Shown here in pieces: positions 6,655 through 13,895 of a DNA stretch of 51,574 nucleotides (position 1 is the stretch's first letter; the number at the start of each line of letters is the position of its first letter). Source of the DNA: an uncultured Cellulosilyticum sp. (GTDB taxonomy: Bacteria; Bacillota; Clostridia; Lachnospirales; Cellulosilyticaceae); assembly GCA_934725855.1 (NCBI GenBank), contig CAKVCL010000023.1:1-51574 (forward strand). Direction: 5' to 3'. The notes beneath the pieces are model-generated. The model saw only the letters and a list, made by a program, of their open reading frames with translations, was not told the DNA's origin and ran no database searches. A program made the position numbers and the translations under genes.

Positions 6655-6855
6655 TTACTGCTCTTCTGAAAAGAAAAGATCTTGAACACTTACACCTAGT
6701 ACGTTAGAAATCTTTATCATGACTTCTCTTGTTGAATTTGTACTTCTACCACTTTCTAAGTCCCCGATATACTGTTGACTTACACCTACTTTGTTCACTA
6801 AATCTTTTTGTTTAAGCCCCTTTTCAATTCTCTTAATTTTCAACTTTAATCCCAT
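6655..6855 (-). CDS. XRE-family helix-turn-helix regulator (66 aa)
   Basis: The whole 66-residue protein is one Cro/C1-type HTH. LKIKRIEKGLKQKDLVNKVGVSQQYIGDLESGRS gives the recognition helix around 25-40, followed by helices ending in LGVSVQDLFF. It has no effector domain, as in small phage or plasmid Cro-like proteins. GAGGTG lies nine bases before the ATG. It is divergent from the 137-aa XRE gene, and the shared 154-base gap holds three operator-like palindromes, so the two probably cross-regulate. Confidence 0.85.
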   Translation of the reverse strand: MGLKLKIKRIEKGLKQKDLVNKVGVSQQYIGDLESGRSTNSTREVMIKISNVLGVSVQDLFFSEEQ

Positions 6856-6878
6856 AAATTTTCACCTCAATTATAAAA

Positions 6879-6894
6879 TTTTCATTTTTGAAAA
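6879..6894. promoter_or_regulatory. Operator-like palindrome 1 (TTTTCATTTTTGAAAA)
   Basis: A 16-base near-perfect palindrome, one of three in the divergent XRE intergenic region. It lies closest to the minus-strand regulator (24 bases from its ATG). It is a probable repressor site. Confidence 0.65.
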
Positions 6895-6917
6895 GTTATT
6901 TTGTAACTCTATATTAC

Positions 6918-6933
6918 TTTTCATTTATGAAAA
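6918..6933. promoter_or_regulatory. Operator-like palindrome 2 (TTTTCATTTATGAAAA)
   Basis: The middle copy; it is the most symmetric (TTTTCAT-TT-ATGAAAA). Its start is 39 bases from that of palindrome 1 and 40 from that of palindrome 3, so the three sites lie on nearly the same helical face. Confidence 0.65.
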
Positions 6934-6957
6934 TGTTAAGTAATTTATTAAATAAAA

Positions 6958-6973
6958 TTTGCATTTTTGAAAA
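6958..6973. promoter_or_regulatory. Operator-like palindrome 3 (TTTGCATTTTTGAAAA)
   Basis: The third copy, with one G in place of a T. It overlaps the likely promoter of the plus-strand XRE gene and is 37 bases upstream of its ATG. Confidence 0.6.
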
Positions 6974-7009
6974 TTATAAAGTATTATCATTATAGGAGGT
7001 AAAAAGACA

Positions 7010-7423
7010 ATGGGTATAAATGATTTTATTAAAGTTGGTGAAAAAATTAAAAAGGCTCGTATTAATGCTGGCTATAAACAAAAAGACTTTGCTGCTAAAC
7101 TAGGGATTCCAGTGTCGACACTTGCTAATTATGAAGCCAACAAAAGAGAACCAAAAAGTGAAATGTTAATCAAAATAGCCGAAGCACTTCAATGCTCACC
7201 ATTGGAATTATTAGATGATAGTGCTACGCAATTTGAAAAGTTGGATGTTATATATTCAAACATGAAAGAAAAAGTTCATACACTAGAACAAATACAAAGA
7301 TGGTATGGAGAGGAATACGCTGAATTAATGGGTAAATACGAGTCATTAAACGACTTAGGGAAAGCCGAAACACTAAACTATATCAACTATCTATCAGAAC
7401 AGGAAAAGTATAGAAAGGAGTAA
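7010..7423 (+). CDS. XRE-family repressor (137 aa) with C-terminal helical extension
   Basis: Residues about 8-65 are a Cro/C1-type HTH (GEKIKKARINAGYKQKDFAAKLGIP, then a recognition helix STLANYEANKR and the closing EALQCSPLELL). The C-terminal 70 residues are helical and charged, typical of phage-type repressors lacking a peptidase domain. AGGAGG sits nine bases before the ATG. It opens a plus-strand run with the two small genes behind it, five bases from its stop to the next start. It presumably controls the divergent promoters. Confidence 0.85.
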   Translation: MGINDFIKVGEKIKKARINAGYKQKDFAAKLGIPVSTLANYEANKREPKSEMLIKIAEALQCSPLELLDDSATQFEKLDVIYSNMKEKVHTLEQIQRWYGEEYAELMGKYESLNDLGKAETLNYINYLSEQEKYRKE

Positions 7424-7428
7424 CCGCC

Positions 7429-7692
7429 ATGCAAAACTATTATTCAACCGTAGACGATATTGTCTTAACGTTTAGTAGTATTTATGAAACAAACTATCTC
7501 GAACAAATACAGCTACACTACGAGCGTCCTAATGGTAAAGGGTTCGACATAGCCGAATTAACACTACCAACCTACAACTTTACTAAGATAATGGGATTTA
7601 ATGAGGATGAAGCCTTTGAGTTAGAAAGCTACGCACGTGATAATGCCCCTCTAATATGGGAGATCGCTCGGGAGGTGTCCACACATGCCTAA
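7429..7692 (+). CDS. Small protein of unknown function paired with the DUF4160 gene
   Basis: The 87-aa acidic protein starts MQNYYSTVDDIVLTFSS and has no domain I recognise. The ATG has a GGAG about ten bases upstream, inside the end of the previous gene. Its last eight bases overlap the start of the DUF4160 gene, so the two are likely translationally coupled. A two-gene operon of small proteins behind a phage-type repressor would fit a toxin-antitoxin or regulatory pair, but this is inference. It is soluble, with no signal peptide. Confidence 0.6.
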   Translation: MQNYYSTVDDIVLTFSSIYETNYLEQIQLHYERPNGKGFDIAELTLPTYNFTKIMGFNEDEAFELESYARDNAPLIWEIAREVSTHA

Positions 7693-7954
7693 AGCCTTAA
7701 TGGACTTCTTAGGATATAGTATTTATTTTTGGTCTAATGAAATGTCGGGTAATAGACTAGAACCTATTCATGTTCATGTTTCTAAAGGCTCTCAAACTGA
7801 AAATGCCACTAAGATATGGATTAAGCCTGATGGGATAGAATTGCAAAACAATAATAGTAATATTCCACCTACTGATTTAAAAAAGATACTTGCTTATATT
7901 GCCAATAATAGAAGCAGAATTGTTGATAGATGGTATAAGCATTTCGGAATGTAG
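7685..7954 (+). CDS. DUF4160 domain protein
   Basis: The 89-aa protein has the DUF4160 layout: an N-terminal YSIYFWSNE strand, the EPIHVHVSKG motif around 28-37 with the paired histidines typical of the family, and an IWIKPDGIEL strand followed by a helix ending RWYKHFG. DUF4160 proteins are small and often occur in two-gene operons with a DUF2442 or similar partner, resembling toxin-antitoxin pairs. The upstream partner here is not a clear DUF2442. The GGAGG at 7671-7675 lies upstream within the overlapping gene. Confidence 0.8.
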   Translation: MPKALMDFLGYSIYFWSNEMSGNRLEPIHVHVSKGSQTENATKIWIKPDGIELQNNNSNIPPTDLKKILAYIANNRSRIVDRWYKHFGM

Positions 7955-8069
7955 ATACACCTTTTATTTGCACGAAAATAGCCTGTATTGAGTTTTATAT
8001 ACGTCACCCTAAAGTATAAGAATGAAAATATAAAGCCAATACAAGCCACAAATAGAGGGTTTATGAAAT

Positions 8070-8152
8070 TGTAAGATAGTAAGCTAAATGTGAGAAGCCA
8101 TAAAACCATTGAAAATACGACGTTCATAACACCAATATCTTACTATCTTACA
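8070..8152. repeat. 14-bp perfect inverted repeat (arms 8070-8083 and 8139-8152)
   Basis: TGTAAGATAGTAAG and its exact reverse complement CTTACTATCTTACA bracket about 55 bases. It lies between the DUF4160 gene and the integrase. It might be a regulatory hairpin, a recombinase/accessory-factor binding pair or an old insertion terminus. Confidence 0.6.
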
Positions 8153-8240
8153 TTTATTTTTATAAATTAATATATAAAATAAAATATATATAATATATAT
8201 AGGGAACTGTGAAAAATGTGATACAAAGGAAGTGAGATAA

Positions 8241-9383
8241 ATGCCAAACATTCATAAAAGAAAAGATGGTTATTACTATGTACGTATACCTATTGGAAAA
8301 GATGAAAACGGCAAATATCAATACGATATTATCTTTGATAAGAAAAAGACTGTATTAGAAAATAAATTAAAAAACTACGAAAAGAATAAAGGAATAAACG
8401 GCGAAAGATTAGACAAAACCCCATTCACACTTTCAGAATGGACTTATAGGCATTTATTTAATTCAGTTCATGCCAATGTGTCAGCTAGTACATTTAATGG
8501 CTATATGAGTCTATATGAAACACATATAAAAGGCTCTGAACTTGGTGAAATGAAAATAAAAGATATTAAGCCTATGGATCTACAAAACTTCTTAAATAAT
8601 CTTAAATCTAAAGGTAAACATACCAAAGGCGAACAATTAGCTGCTTCAAGTGTACGCAAATTAAAATTTTTATTAAGCAATACGTTTAAATCTGCAATGA
8701 TTAATAATGTTGTTGCTCATAATCCTATGGACTATATTAAGCTACCTAAGAATACTAAAAAAGAAAAGTCAAGGACTGCTCTTACTGTAAACGAACAAGC
8801 TGCATATATTAAAGCCTGTGATAGTGAAAGGTATGGATTTTTATATATCCTTGCTCTTTTTACCGGAATGAGAATGGGTGAATTGATTGGACTAAAATGG
8901 GAATGTGTTGATTTTGATAAGAAGATTATAACAATAGCTGAAGCAATCAAATATACTACGGTTTATGACTCTGAAGGTAATTCGCATAAAGAACACGTCA
9001 CAAAAGCTCCAAAGAGTGAAAAGGGAAAACGTGAAATTCCTATCCCTAAATCATTACTAACACGATTTAAAGAATTAAAATTACAATCCAATAGTGATTA
9101 TGTATTCAGTACCTCAAACGGTACTCCATTAAATCAAGGCAATATCAACCGTGGTCATACTGCTATTTGTGAACGTGCTGGAATAAATCACATTCCTTTT
9201 CATTCATTACGACATACTTATGCTACTAGACTTCTTGAAGCTGGCGAAAACTTTAAAACCCTTCAAGAATTGCTTGGTCATGCTGATATTAGCACAACCA
9301 TGAATATATATGCTCATGTTCTGGAAAAAACCAAAAAGAATACTGCCGATAAGTTAGATAAATTATTTTCTAAAATGGTATAG
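8241..9383 (+). CDS. Tyrosine-type recombinase/integrase (ICE/phage type)
   Basis: The 380-aa integrase has an N-terminal arm-binding segment (HKRKDGYYYVRIPIGKD), a core-binding SAM-like domain (about 65-170) and a catalytic domain. The active site is complete: Arg211 in TGMRMGE, a lysine near 256-258, His321-x2-Arg324 in HSLRH, His347 in LLGHAD and the nucleophile Tyr357 in MNIYAHV. A GGAAGTGAG lies before the ATG. It directs integration or excision of the surrounding DNA, and it reads into the 3' end of tRNA-Thr 165 bases downstream, a usual attachment site. It is followed by a hairpin terminator. Confidence 0.95.
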   Translation: MPNIHKRKDGYYYVRIPIGKDENGKYQYDIIFDKKKTVLENKLKNYEKNKGINGERLDKTPFTLSEWTYRHLFNSVHANVSASTFNGYMSLYETHIKGSELGEMKIKDIKPMDLQNFLNNLKSKGKHTKGEQLAASSVRKLKFLLSNTFKSAMINNVVAHNPMDYIKLPKNTKKEKSRTALTVNEQAAYIKACDSERYGFLYILALFTGMRMGELIGLKWECVDFDKKIITIAEAIKYTTVYDSEGNSHKEHVTKAPKSEKGKREIPIPKSLLTRFKELKLQSNSDYVFSTSNGTPLNQGNINRGHTAICERAGINHIPFHSLRHTYATRLLEAGENFKTLQELLGHADISTTMNIYAHVLEKTKKNTADKLDKLFSKMV

Positions 9384-9411
9384 CCTTCAATGCTTGTAGG
9401 CTATTTTTTTA
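9380..9411 (+). terminator. Terminator of the integrase gene
   Basis: ATAGCCT (9380-9386) and AGGCTAT (9398-9404) form a seven-base stem, followed by a run of seven Ts. Confidence 0.8.
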
Positions 9412-9498
9412 TGTACAATTTCTGTACAAATTTTGCACAAAAACCTATCCAAAACCCCATTTTTTTATATAAATACTGGAAATTATAGAAAAGAAAAA

Positions 9499-9518
9499 AG
9501 AGGACTAAAAAGTCCTCT
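9499..9518 (-). terminator. Terminator downstream of tRNA-Thr
   Basis: AGAGGACT, a short A/T loop and AGTCCTCT form an eight-base stem, and on the minus strand it is followed by TTTTTTC. It lies 30 bases beyond the tRNA 3' end. Confidence 0.75.
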
Positions 9519-9548
9519 ATACCTTGTAAATCCTATGTTTTTAATAAA

Positions 9549-9620
9549 GCTGGAAGAGGGACTCGAACCCTCGACTTACTCATTACGAATGAGTTACTCT
9601 ACCAACTGAGTTATGCCAGC
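9549..9620 (-). tRNA. tRNA-Thr (anticodon CGT)
   Basis: The minus strand folds into a standard 72-base cloverleaf. There is an acceptor GCTGGCA / TTCCAGC, a D arm ACTC-GAGT, an anticodon stem ACTCA-TGAGT with loop TTCGTAA giving anticodon CGT, and a T arm GAGGG-CCCTC with TTCGAGT. CCA is not encoded. The discriminator base is T. The acceptor pair 6-67 is C against T, a mismatch, which I suspect marks a 3' end restored by integration. It reads codon ACG. Confidence 0.93.
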
Positions 9621-9795
9621 TTAGTGTCGTTTGACACTTGTATACTTTATCATACTTTTATAAAATAATCAACCACTTATTTATACTTTGACTGCCACTT
9701 TATGTTATTTTTCTTATTCTCAAACTCATTTTATCATACATTTTCTATTTTTATCATACGCTTTAATGAGTCATTATTGCATAGGGGTTGATTGA

Positions 9796-10299
9796 ATGCG
9801 TGAGTACACTATCCGTTCTTATGATCGTGAAGCGGCATTAGCTTATGCAGAGAAATGGAGTTTTTCTCGTAATCCGGCTTACTATGATTTTAGCGAAATT
9901 GGTGGGGATTGTACCAATTTTATTTCTCAGTGTATTTATGAGGGTTGTAAGGTTATGAATCCAACTCAATATGTGGGTTGGTACTATTATAATGTGAATA
10001 ATCGAAGTGCGGCTTGGACAGGAGTTCCTTTCTTTTATAAGTTTATGATTCATAATGAGGGTGTTGGTCCTTATATGCGTGAGGTGGCGCGCCCAAGTAT
10101 GCTTCTTCCTGGTGATGTCATTCAATTTGGTAATGAAGGGAAGGGATGGCATCATAATTTATTAGTGCTTCAAACAGGGTCAAATTATGATGAAGTACTT
10201 ATTGCCACTCATACCTATGATGCTTATAACCGTCCTCTTTCTAGTTATAGTTTTTCTATGATTCGTTTCTTACATATAGAAGGCATAAGAGTTTATTAA
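9796..10299 (+). CDS. Amidase_6 domain protein, NlpC-like cysteine amidase (cytoplasmic or unsignalled)
   Basis: The 167-aa protein is a stand-alone Amidase_6 domain. A Cys39 in IGGDCTNFISQCIYEG is the likely nucleophile, and His119/His120 in GWHHNLLV supplies the catalytic base. GDVIQF is the conserved strand. It has no signal peptide, unlike the larger paralogue at 15684. It lies immediately right of the tRNA, with GGGGTTG upstream. Amidase_6 proteins resemble cell-wall peptidases and often act in sporulation or spore germination of Clostridia, but the role here is inference. Confidence 0.85.
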   Translation: MREYTIRSYDREAALAYAEKWSFSRNPAYYDFSEIGGDCTNFISQCIYEGCKVMNPTQYVGWYYYNVNNRSAAWTGVPFFYKFMIHNEGVGPYMREVARPSMLLPGDVIQFGNEGKGWHHNLLVLQTGSNYDEVLIATHTYDAYNRPLSSYSFSMIRFLHIEGIRVY

Positions 10300-10321
10300 T
10301 TTATTCTAAAAGTCAAAAAAC

Positions 10322-10442
10322 AAGGGGCTGTTGCAATAAAAGCATATACCTTATAAATATACAAGTTATTAAGCAAAATCAAATTTATTTGCTTTAACGA
10401 TTGTATATTTATAATTTGAAATGCTTAATGCAACAATCCCTT
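10322..10442. repeat. MITE-like long imperfect palindrome (about 120 bp)
   Basis: Two arms of about 60 bases are nearly reverse complementary. The outer parts are AAGGGGCTGTTGCA and TGCAACAATCCCTT, and the inner parts are TTATAAATATACAA / TTGTATATTTATAA and AAGCAAA / TTTGCTT. The TGTTGCA ends resemble IS6/IS1182-like terminal repeats. There is no transposase, so it may be a MITE or a solo hairpin that also acts as a bidirectional terminator. It lies between the amidase and gltX. Confidence 0.65.
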
Positions 10443-10506
10443 ATTTTACACGTTACAAATTTATTTTTATAAGTTTTAATCGATTCTTATAAACTCTAAT
10501 GTATTC

Positions 10507-12165
10507 TTATAAGTTTAAAAAGGCTTCAAATCTTGCTCTTACGGCTTCTTCACCAATAATATGCATAATGGTGTAAAGGTCTGGTGTATTGGTTCTGTGG
10601 CTGATGGCTGTTCTTACAGCACCTGCTACGTCAGACACCATTCCTTTGAAAGCTTCTGGAGTTTTCTTGTAAGCTTTACGATCGGCTGTGTAGCCTAATG
10701 TAATAGCAAGTTCTTTTAATTCGTTAAACCATGTTTCTTGGTCTGTATCATAATTGTAAGCTTCTTTGTAGGCTGCAATGATGGCTTTTGCATCTTCCAT
10801 CGTGACATTTTTAGGGAACTCTACCTCGCTAGCTGTTTCGTTGTTAAAGCATTCATCATAGAAGTAAGAGATTTTTTCTTTAACTTCTGACCATTTGCCA
10901 TAGTCTTTACGTGGCTTTGGTCCTTCTTTGTCAATGTTAAAGATTTCTCTTGTCATGGCTTCATGTTTTGTAGCAAGCTCGTACATTTCTGGTGCGAATT
11001 CTTTTGCCCATTCGGTGTAAAGGTCATAGACTTTATCAGCTGGCATTTTTGAAATGACGTCTTTACTCACATCATTTAATTTAACAAGGTCAAATAATGC
11101 CCCACTTTTGCTCATTTTATCAAGTGCTACTGGGAATTCATGATAATCTACCTTTGGATTTTCCATACGCCATTCTTCATAGCTTGAGTTGATAATGTTA
11201 AGTAAGTATTCTACTACTGAGTCTTTTGGATAGCCTTCTTCTTTATAGTAAGATACGGCGCTTTCTGGGTCTTTACGTTTTGAAAGTTTACGTTTAGAAT
11301 CGCCATCCATCTTCATAACGTTTGGAATATGTGCATATTCTGGTCTTTCAAATCCAAGCACATCAAATAATTGAACATGTATTGGAAGGGATGATAACCA
11401 TTCTTCTCCACGAATAACTGTTGTGGTGTGCATTAAGTGGTCATCAATGGCATGTGCAAAATGGTAAGTTGGAAGTCCATCTGCTTTGATAATTACCACA
11501 TCTTGAATATTTTCTGGGAATGATGTTTCACCTTTAATAAGGTCTACAAACTCAATACGTTTTTCAGCATTACCAGGTGATTTAAGTCTTAAAATATATG
11601 GCATACCTGCATTGATTTTTTCCATCGCTTCTTCTGGTGATAAGTTTCTATAAATGGCAAATTCACCATAGCAACCTGGTGTTAATTTTTGAGCCGTTTG
11701 TTGATCACGCATTTCATTTAATTCTTCTGCTGTCATAAAGCATGGGTAAGCTAACCCTTTTAAAATTAAATCTTTGGCAAACGTTCTATAGATTTCGGCA
11801 CGTTCACTTTGTTTGTAGGGTCCGTAGATTCCTTTAGAAGAGTTTTCGCCTGTCATCCCTTCATCAAAATCCATCCCATAGTTGTGCATGGTAGCGATTG
11901 TATCTTCAATAGCCCCTTCTACTTCTCTTTTTTGGTCTGTATCTTCAATACGAAGATAAAAAATGCCCCCACTTTGTTTTGCTATTCTTTCACTAACTAG
12001 AGCTGCAAATACACCACCAATATGTTGGAACCCTGTTGGGCTTGGTGCATAACGTGTTACCTTTGCGCCTGCTGGTAAATCTCTCTTTGGATAAGCTGCA
12101 ATATAATCTGCAGGTGTTTTTGTAACATCTGGAAAGATTAAATCTGCTAATTGTTGTAAACTCAT
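10507..12165 (-). CDS. gltX: Glutamate--tRNA ligase
   Basis: The 552-aa enzyme charges tRNA-Glu (and, in many Firmicutes, tRNA-Gln for later amidation) with glutamate. The Class I signatures are at [11 protein letters not shown] (40-50, HIGH variant) and KLSKR (293-297, KMSKS variant). The anticodon-binding helices fill the C-terminal 200 residues. The length is somewhat longer than the usual 480-500, mainly because of an N-terminal 30-residue extension ([21 protein letters not shown]). GGTGGAG precedes the ATG. It is a single-gene unit. Confidence 0.95.
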   Translation of the reverse strand: MSLQQLADLIFPDVTKTPADYIAAYPKRDLPAGAKVTRYAPSPTGFQHIGGVFAALVSERIAKQSGGIFYLRIEDTDQKREVEGAIEDTIATMHNYGMDFDEGMTGENSSKGIYGPYKQSERAEIYRTFAKDLILKGLAYPCFMTAEELNEMRDQQTAQKLTPGCYGEFAIYRNLSPEEAMEKINAGMPYILRLKSPGNAEKRIEFVDLIKGETSFPENIQDVVIIKADGLPTYHFAHAIDDHLMHTTTVIRGEEWLSSLPIHVQLFDVLGFERPEYAHIPNVMKMDGDSKRKLSKRKDPESAVSYYKEEGYPKDSVVEYLLNIINSSYEEWRMENPKVDYHEFPVALDKMSKSGALFDLVKLNDVSKDVISKMPADKVYDLYTEWAKEFAPEMYELATKHEAMTREIFNIDKEGPKPRKDYGKWSEVKEKISYFYDECFNNETASEVEFPKNVTMEDAKAIIAAYKEAYNYDTDQETWFNELKELAITLGYTADRKAYKKTPEAFKGMVSDVAGAVRTAISHRTNTPDLYTIMHIIGEEAVRARFEAFLNL

Positions 12166-12205
12166 GTCTCCACCTTACCTTTTCTTTTTTATCTCATTAG
12201 TAAAA

Positions 12206-12250
12206 CCTTTCGTAATGTTACCACCTTTTAAGGGTTTCCATCACGAAAGG
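12206..12250 (-). terminator. Terminator of the glycosyltransferase transcript
   Basis: CCTTTCGTAATG and CATCACGAAAGG are 12-base arms (one G-U) with a GTTTT-type tail on the minus strand. They lie about 45 bases beyond the stop. Confidence 0.6.
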
Positions 12251-12295
12251 CTTAGCATGATTTTCCTCTATTATCTTTATTCATTATACCTATCC

Positions 12296-13297
12296 TTACT
12301 TTCCTTGTAAAGACTGGTTATGGTGAGTTTTTTCTGATGATTTCTCTACTTGAATCGGTTTAACCCGTTCTAAAACACATTTAAGCGTATCATCCATAAA
12401 AATCTCTTTGATTCTTGAAATACTTTCTTTTAAGTCGCCTTCTTTTCGAGCATAGGTTTCATTTTTTATGGCAGTCAGCACCATACCGATATAGCGGATA
12501 TCTAACCGGTTGCGCATAGCTTCTTCTAAATTGGCTTCTTTTAAACTTTTTTCTAGTTGTTCATAGACCACGAGTTGATCTTTCCAAAGCTGCTCATTAT
12601 AAGAATGCAATGCTGAGTTCGGGTGCTGCACATAATGATACCAAGCGTTTCTATCTATGGCAATTCTTTCACCACTACTTACACATTTTAAAAGTACTTG
12701 TACCATAAAAACCAAATCTTCCATAATTGAAAGCTTTGGCACAAACTGAATAGCGTGTGATTCTATAAAACTTCTTTTGTAAAGTCCCCTCCAGACGCTT
12801 CCCATAATCATCGTATACTTTGGCAATAAATCTGACATGCCAATCATATCATTAATTAATTTTTCAATGATGTCTTCTCCTTCTAGCATTTCATCTTCAA
12901 ATTCAAAGCACTTGGCTTGACTTCTTCTTTTAGTATCTTTAAAGAAATTGCAAAGACAAACGGGACTCTCCCATTTTTTGATTTGACGCATTAATGAAGC
13001 GTACATTTCAGGTTCGACCCAATCATCAGGGTCTACAAAAGCAATATAGTCACCTGTTGCCACTTCTAATCCTCTGTTTCTAGTAAGTGCTACACCTTCA
13101 TTAGGTTTATCAATCACCTTAATGCGGGAATCTTTTGCCTCATAAGCTTTGCAGATTTCTAAGCTGCGGTCTTTAGACCCATCATTCACTAAAATAATTT
13201 CAAGTGCTTCATACGTTTGAGCCAATAAACTTTCTAGGCACTTTTCTAGGTACTTTTCTACATTATAAATGGGTAAAATGACACTAATGGTTTCCAT
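12296..13297 (-). CDS. Family 2 glycosyltransferase
   Basis: The 333-aa cytoplasmic protein (from ATG 13297) begins TISVILPIYNVEKYLEKCLESLL. It has the VNDGSKD nucleotide-binding loop and the FVDPDDW metal-binding acidic motif of GT-A fold GT2 enzymes. Its C-terminal half is acceptor-specific and unrecognised. The frame extends eight codons upstream into the ABC gene, but the AGGACAAT before this ATG and the canonical N-terminus decide for 13297. It overlaps the ATPase stop by 14 bases, an unusual translational coupling of a GT to an importer. The acceptor could be a surface glycan or lipid. Confidence 0.85.
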   Translation of the reverse strand: METISVILPIYNVEKYLEKCLESLLAQTYEALEIILVNDGSKDRSLEICKAYEAKDSRIKVIDKPNEGVALTRNRGLEVATGDYIAFVDPDDWVEPEMYASLMRQIKKWESPVCLCNFFKDTKRRSQAKCFEFEDEMLEGEDIIEKLINDMIGMSDLLPKYTMIMGSVWRGLYKRSFIESHAIQFVPKLSIMEDLVFMVQVLLKCVSSGERIAIDRNAWYHYVQHPNSALHSYNEQLWKDQLVVYEQLEKSLKEANLEEAMRNRLDIRYIGMVLTAIKNETYARKEGDLKESISRIKEIFMDDTLKCVLERVKPIQVEKSSEKTHHNQSLQGK

Positions 13298-13895
13298 ATT
13301 GTCCTGCCTTTCTAATCTCAATCACTGAGCCTAAACGCTTCGCTTCCTCTAAGTCATGTGTTACACAAATAATCGTTGGTTTTTGCTTGTGCCAATAGGC
13401 TAATAATACCTCTATAATATCTTCTTTAAGGTAATCATCTAAGCCCTTAAAGGGCTCATCTAGGAGCATTAAATCCCCTTCATAAGCAAATGCCCGCCCC
13501 AGTGCCACTCGCCTTTTCATGCCCCCACTTAATGAGGGGACAAACTCATCTGCCACTGAAGTTAATTGCATTTTTTCTATCATTTGGCCTACTTTTTCTT
13601 TTTTGATTCTCTCAGGCATCGTGTCCTCTAAGACATATTCGATATTTTCTCTCACCGTAAGCCATGGCATCAAACGGTCCTCTTGAAACACAAAAGCTAC
13701 CTTTTTATGTGTTAATCCTAAAATTTGTCCACACTCATAAGGTTCAAGCCCTGCTAATATCCTCAGTAAAGTGGTTTTTCCACTGCCACTCGGTCCCATA
13801 AGAACACTAATTGCCTGCTTTTTAAAGGCTATATTAAAGTCCTCATAGACGCGTTTTTCTTTATAGCTTTTACCAAGATGCTTGATTTCAATCAT
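13284..13895 (-). CDS. ABC transporter ATP-binding protein (nitrate/sulfonate/taurine type)
   Basis: The 203-aa ATPase has the Walker A GPSGSGKTTLLR (about 34-45), the Q-loop FQEDRLMPWLT, the signature LSGGMKRRVALGRA and the Walker B LMLLDEPFKGLDDY, with the His switch at CVTHDLEEA. The QED(R)LMPW segment is typical of the SsuB/TauB/ThiZ subfamily. Its start overlaps the end of the permease gene by eight bases. With the permease and substrate-binding genes it forms an NMT1-type importer. The substrate cannot be read from the sequence; sulfonate, taurine and pyrimidine precursors are the family's options. Confidence 0.9.
   Translation of the reverse strand: MIEIKHLGKSYKEKRVYEDFNIAFKKQAISVLMGPSGSGKTTLLRILAGLEPYECGQILGLTHKKVAFVFQEDRLMPWLTVRENIEYVLEDTMPERIKKEKVGQMIEKMQLTSVADEFVPSLSGGMKRRVALGRAFAYEGDLMLLDEPFKGLDDYLKEDIIEVLLAYWHKQKPTIICVTHDLEEAKRLGSVIEIRKAGQYGNH

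Larger units (their letters stand above)
4718..9620. mobile_element. Putative small integrative element at tRNA-Thr, with Abi/ncRNA cargo (left boundary uncertain)
   Basis: The right end is marked by an intact tyrosine integrase (8241-9383) reading toward the 3' end of a tRNA-Thr gene (9549-9620), the usual integration geometry. Inside lie an Abi_2 gene with RNA elements, two divergent phage-type XRE regulators and a DUF4160 pair. I could not find a second copy of the tRNA 3' end on the left, so the left boundary is unknown. The start given is the remnant integrase, which may belong to an older insertion. There are no structural phage or conjugation genes, so it would be a satellite-like or decayed element. 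Confidence 0.45.

Noticed and set aside
7894..8127. 77-aa hydrophobic minus ORF opposite the end of DUF4160
   Set aside because: It overlaps the DUF4160 gene antisense, contains one arm of the inverted repeat, and hydrophobic frames arise easily in AT-rich DNA; the start has no ribosome binding site.
4000..9620. Direct repeat of the tRNA-Thr 3' end as an attachment site
   Set aside because: I scanned the left part by eye for the tRNA 3' sequence and did not find a convincing copy, so no att pair is annotated.
12166..12295. T-box or other amino-acid riboswitch upstream of gltX
   Set aside because: The region is the end of the glycosyltransferase transcript; the short hairpin lacks T-box conserved sequence, and gltX's own leader shows no such structure.
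13298..13321. Eight-codon upstream extension of the glycosyltransferase
   Set aside because: The extension lies inside the ATPase gene; the ATG at 13297 has a better ribosome binding site and the canonical N-terminus.
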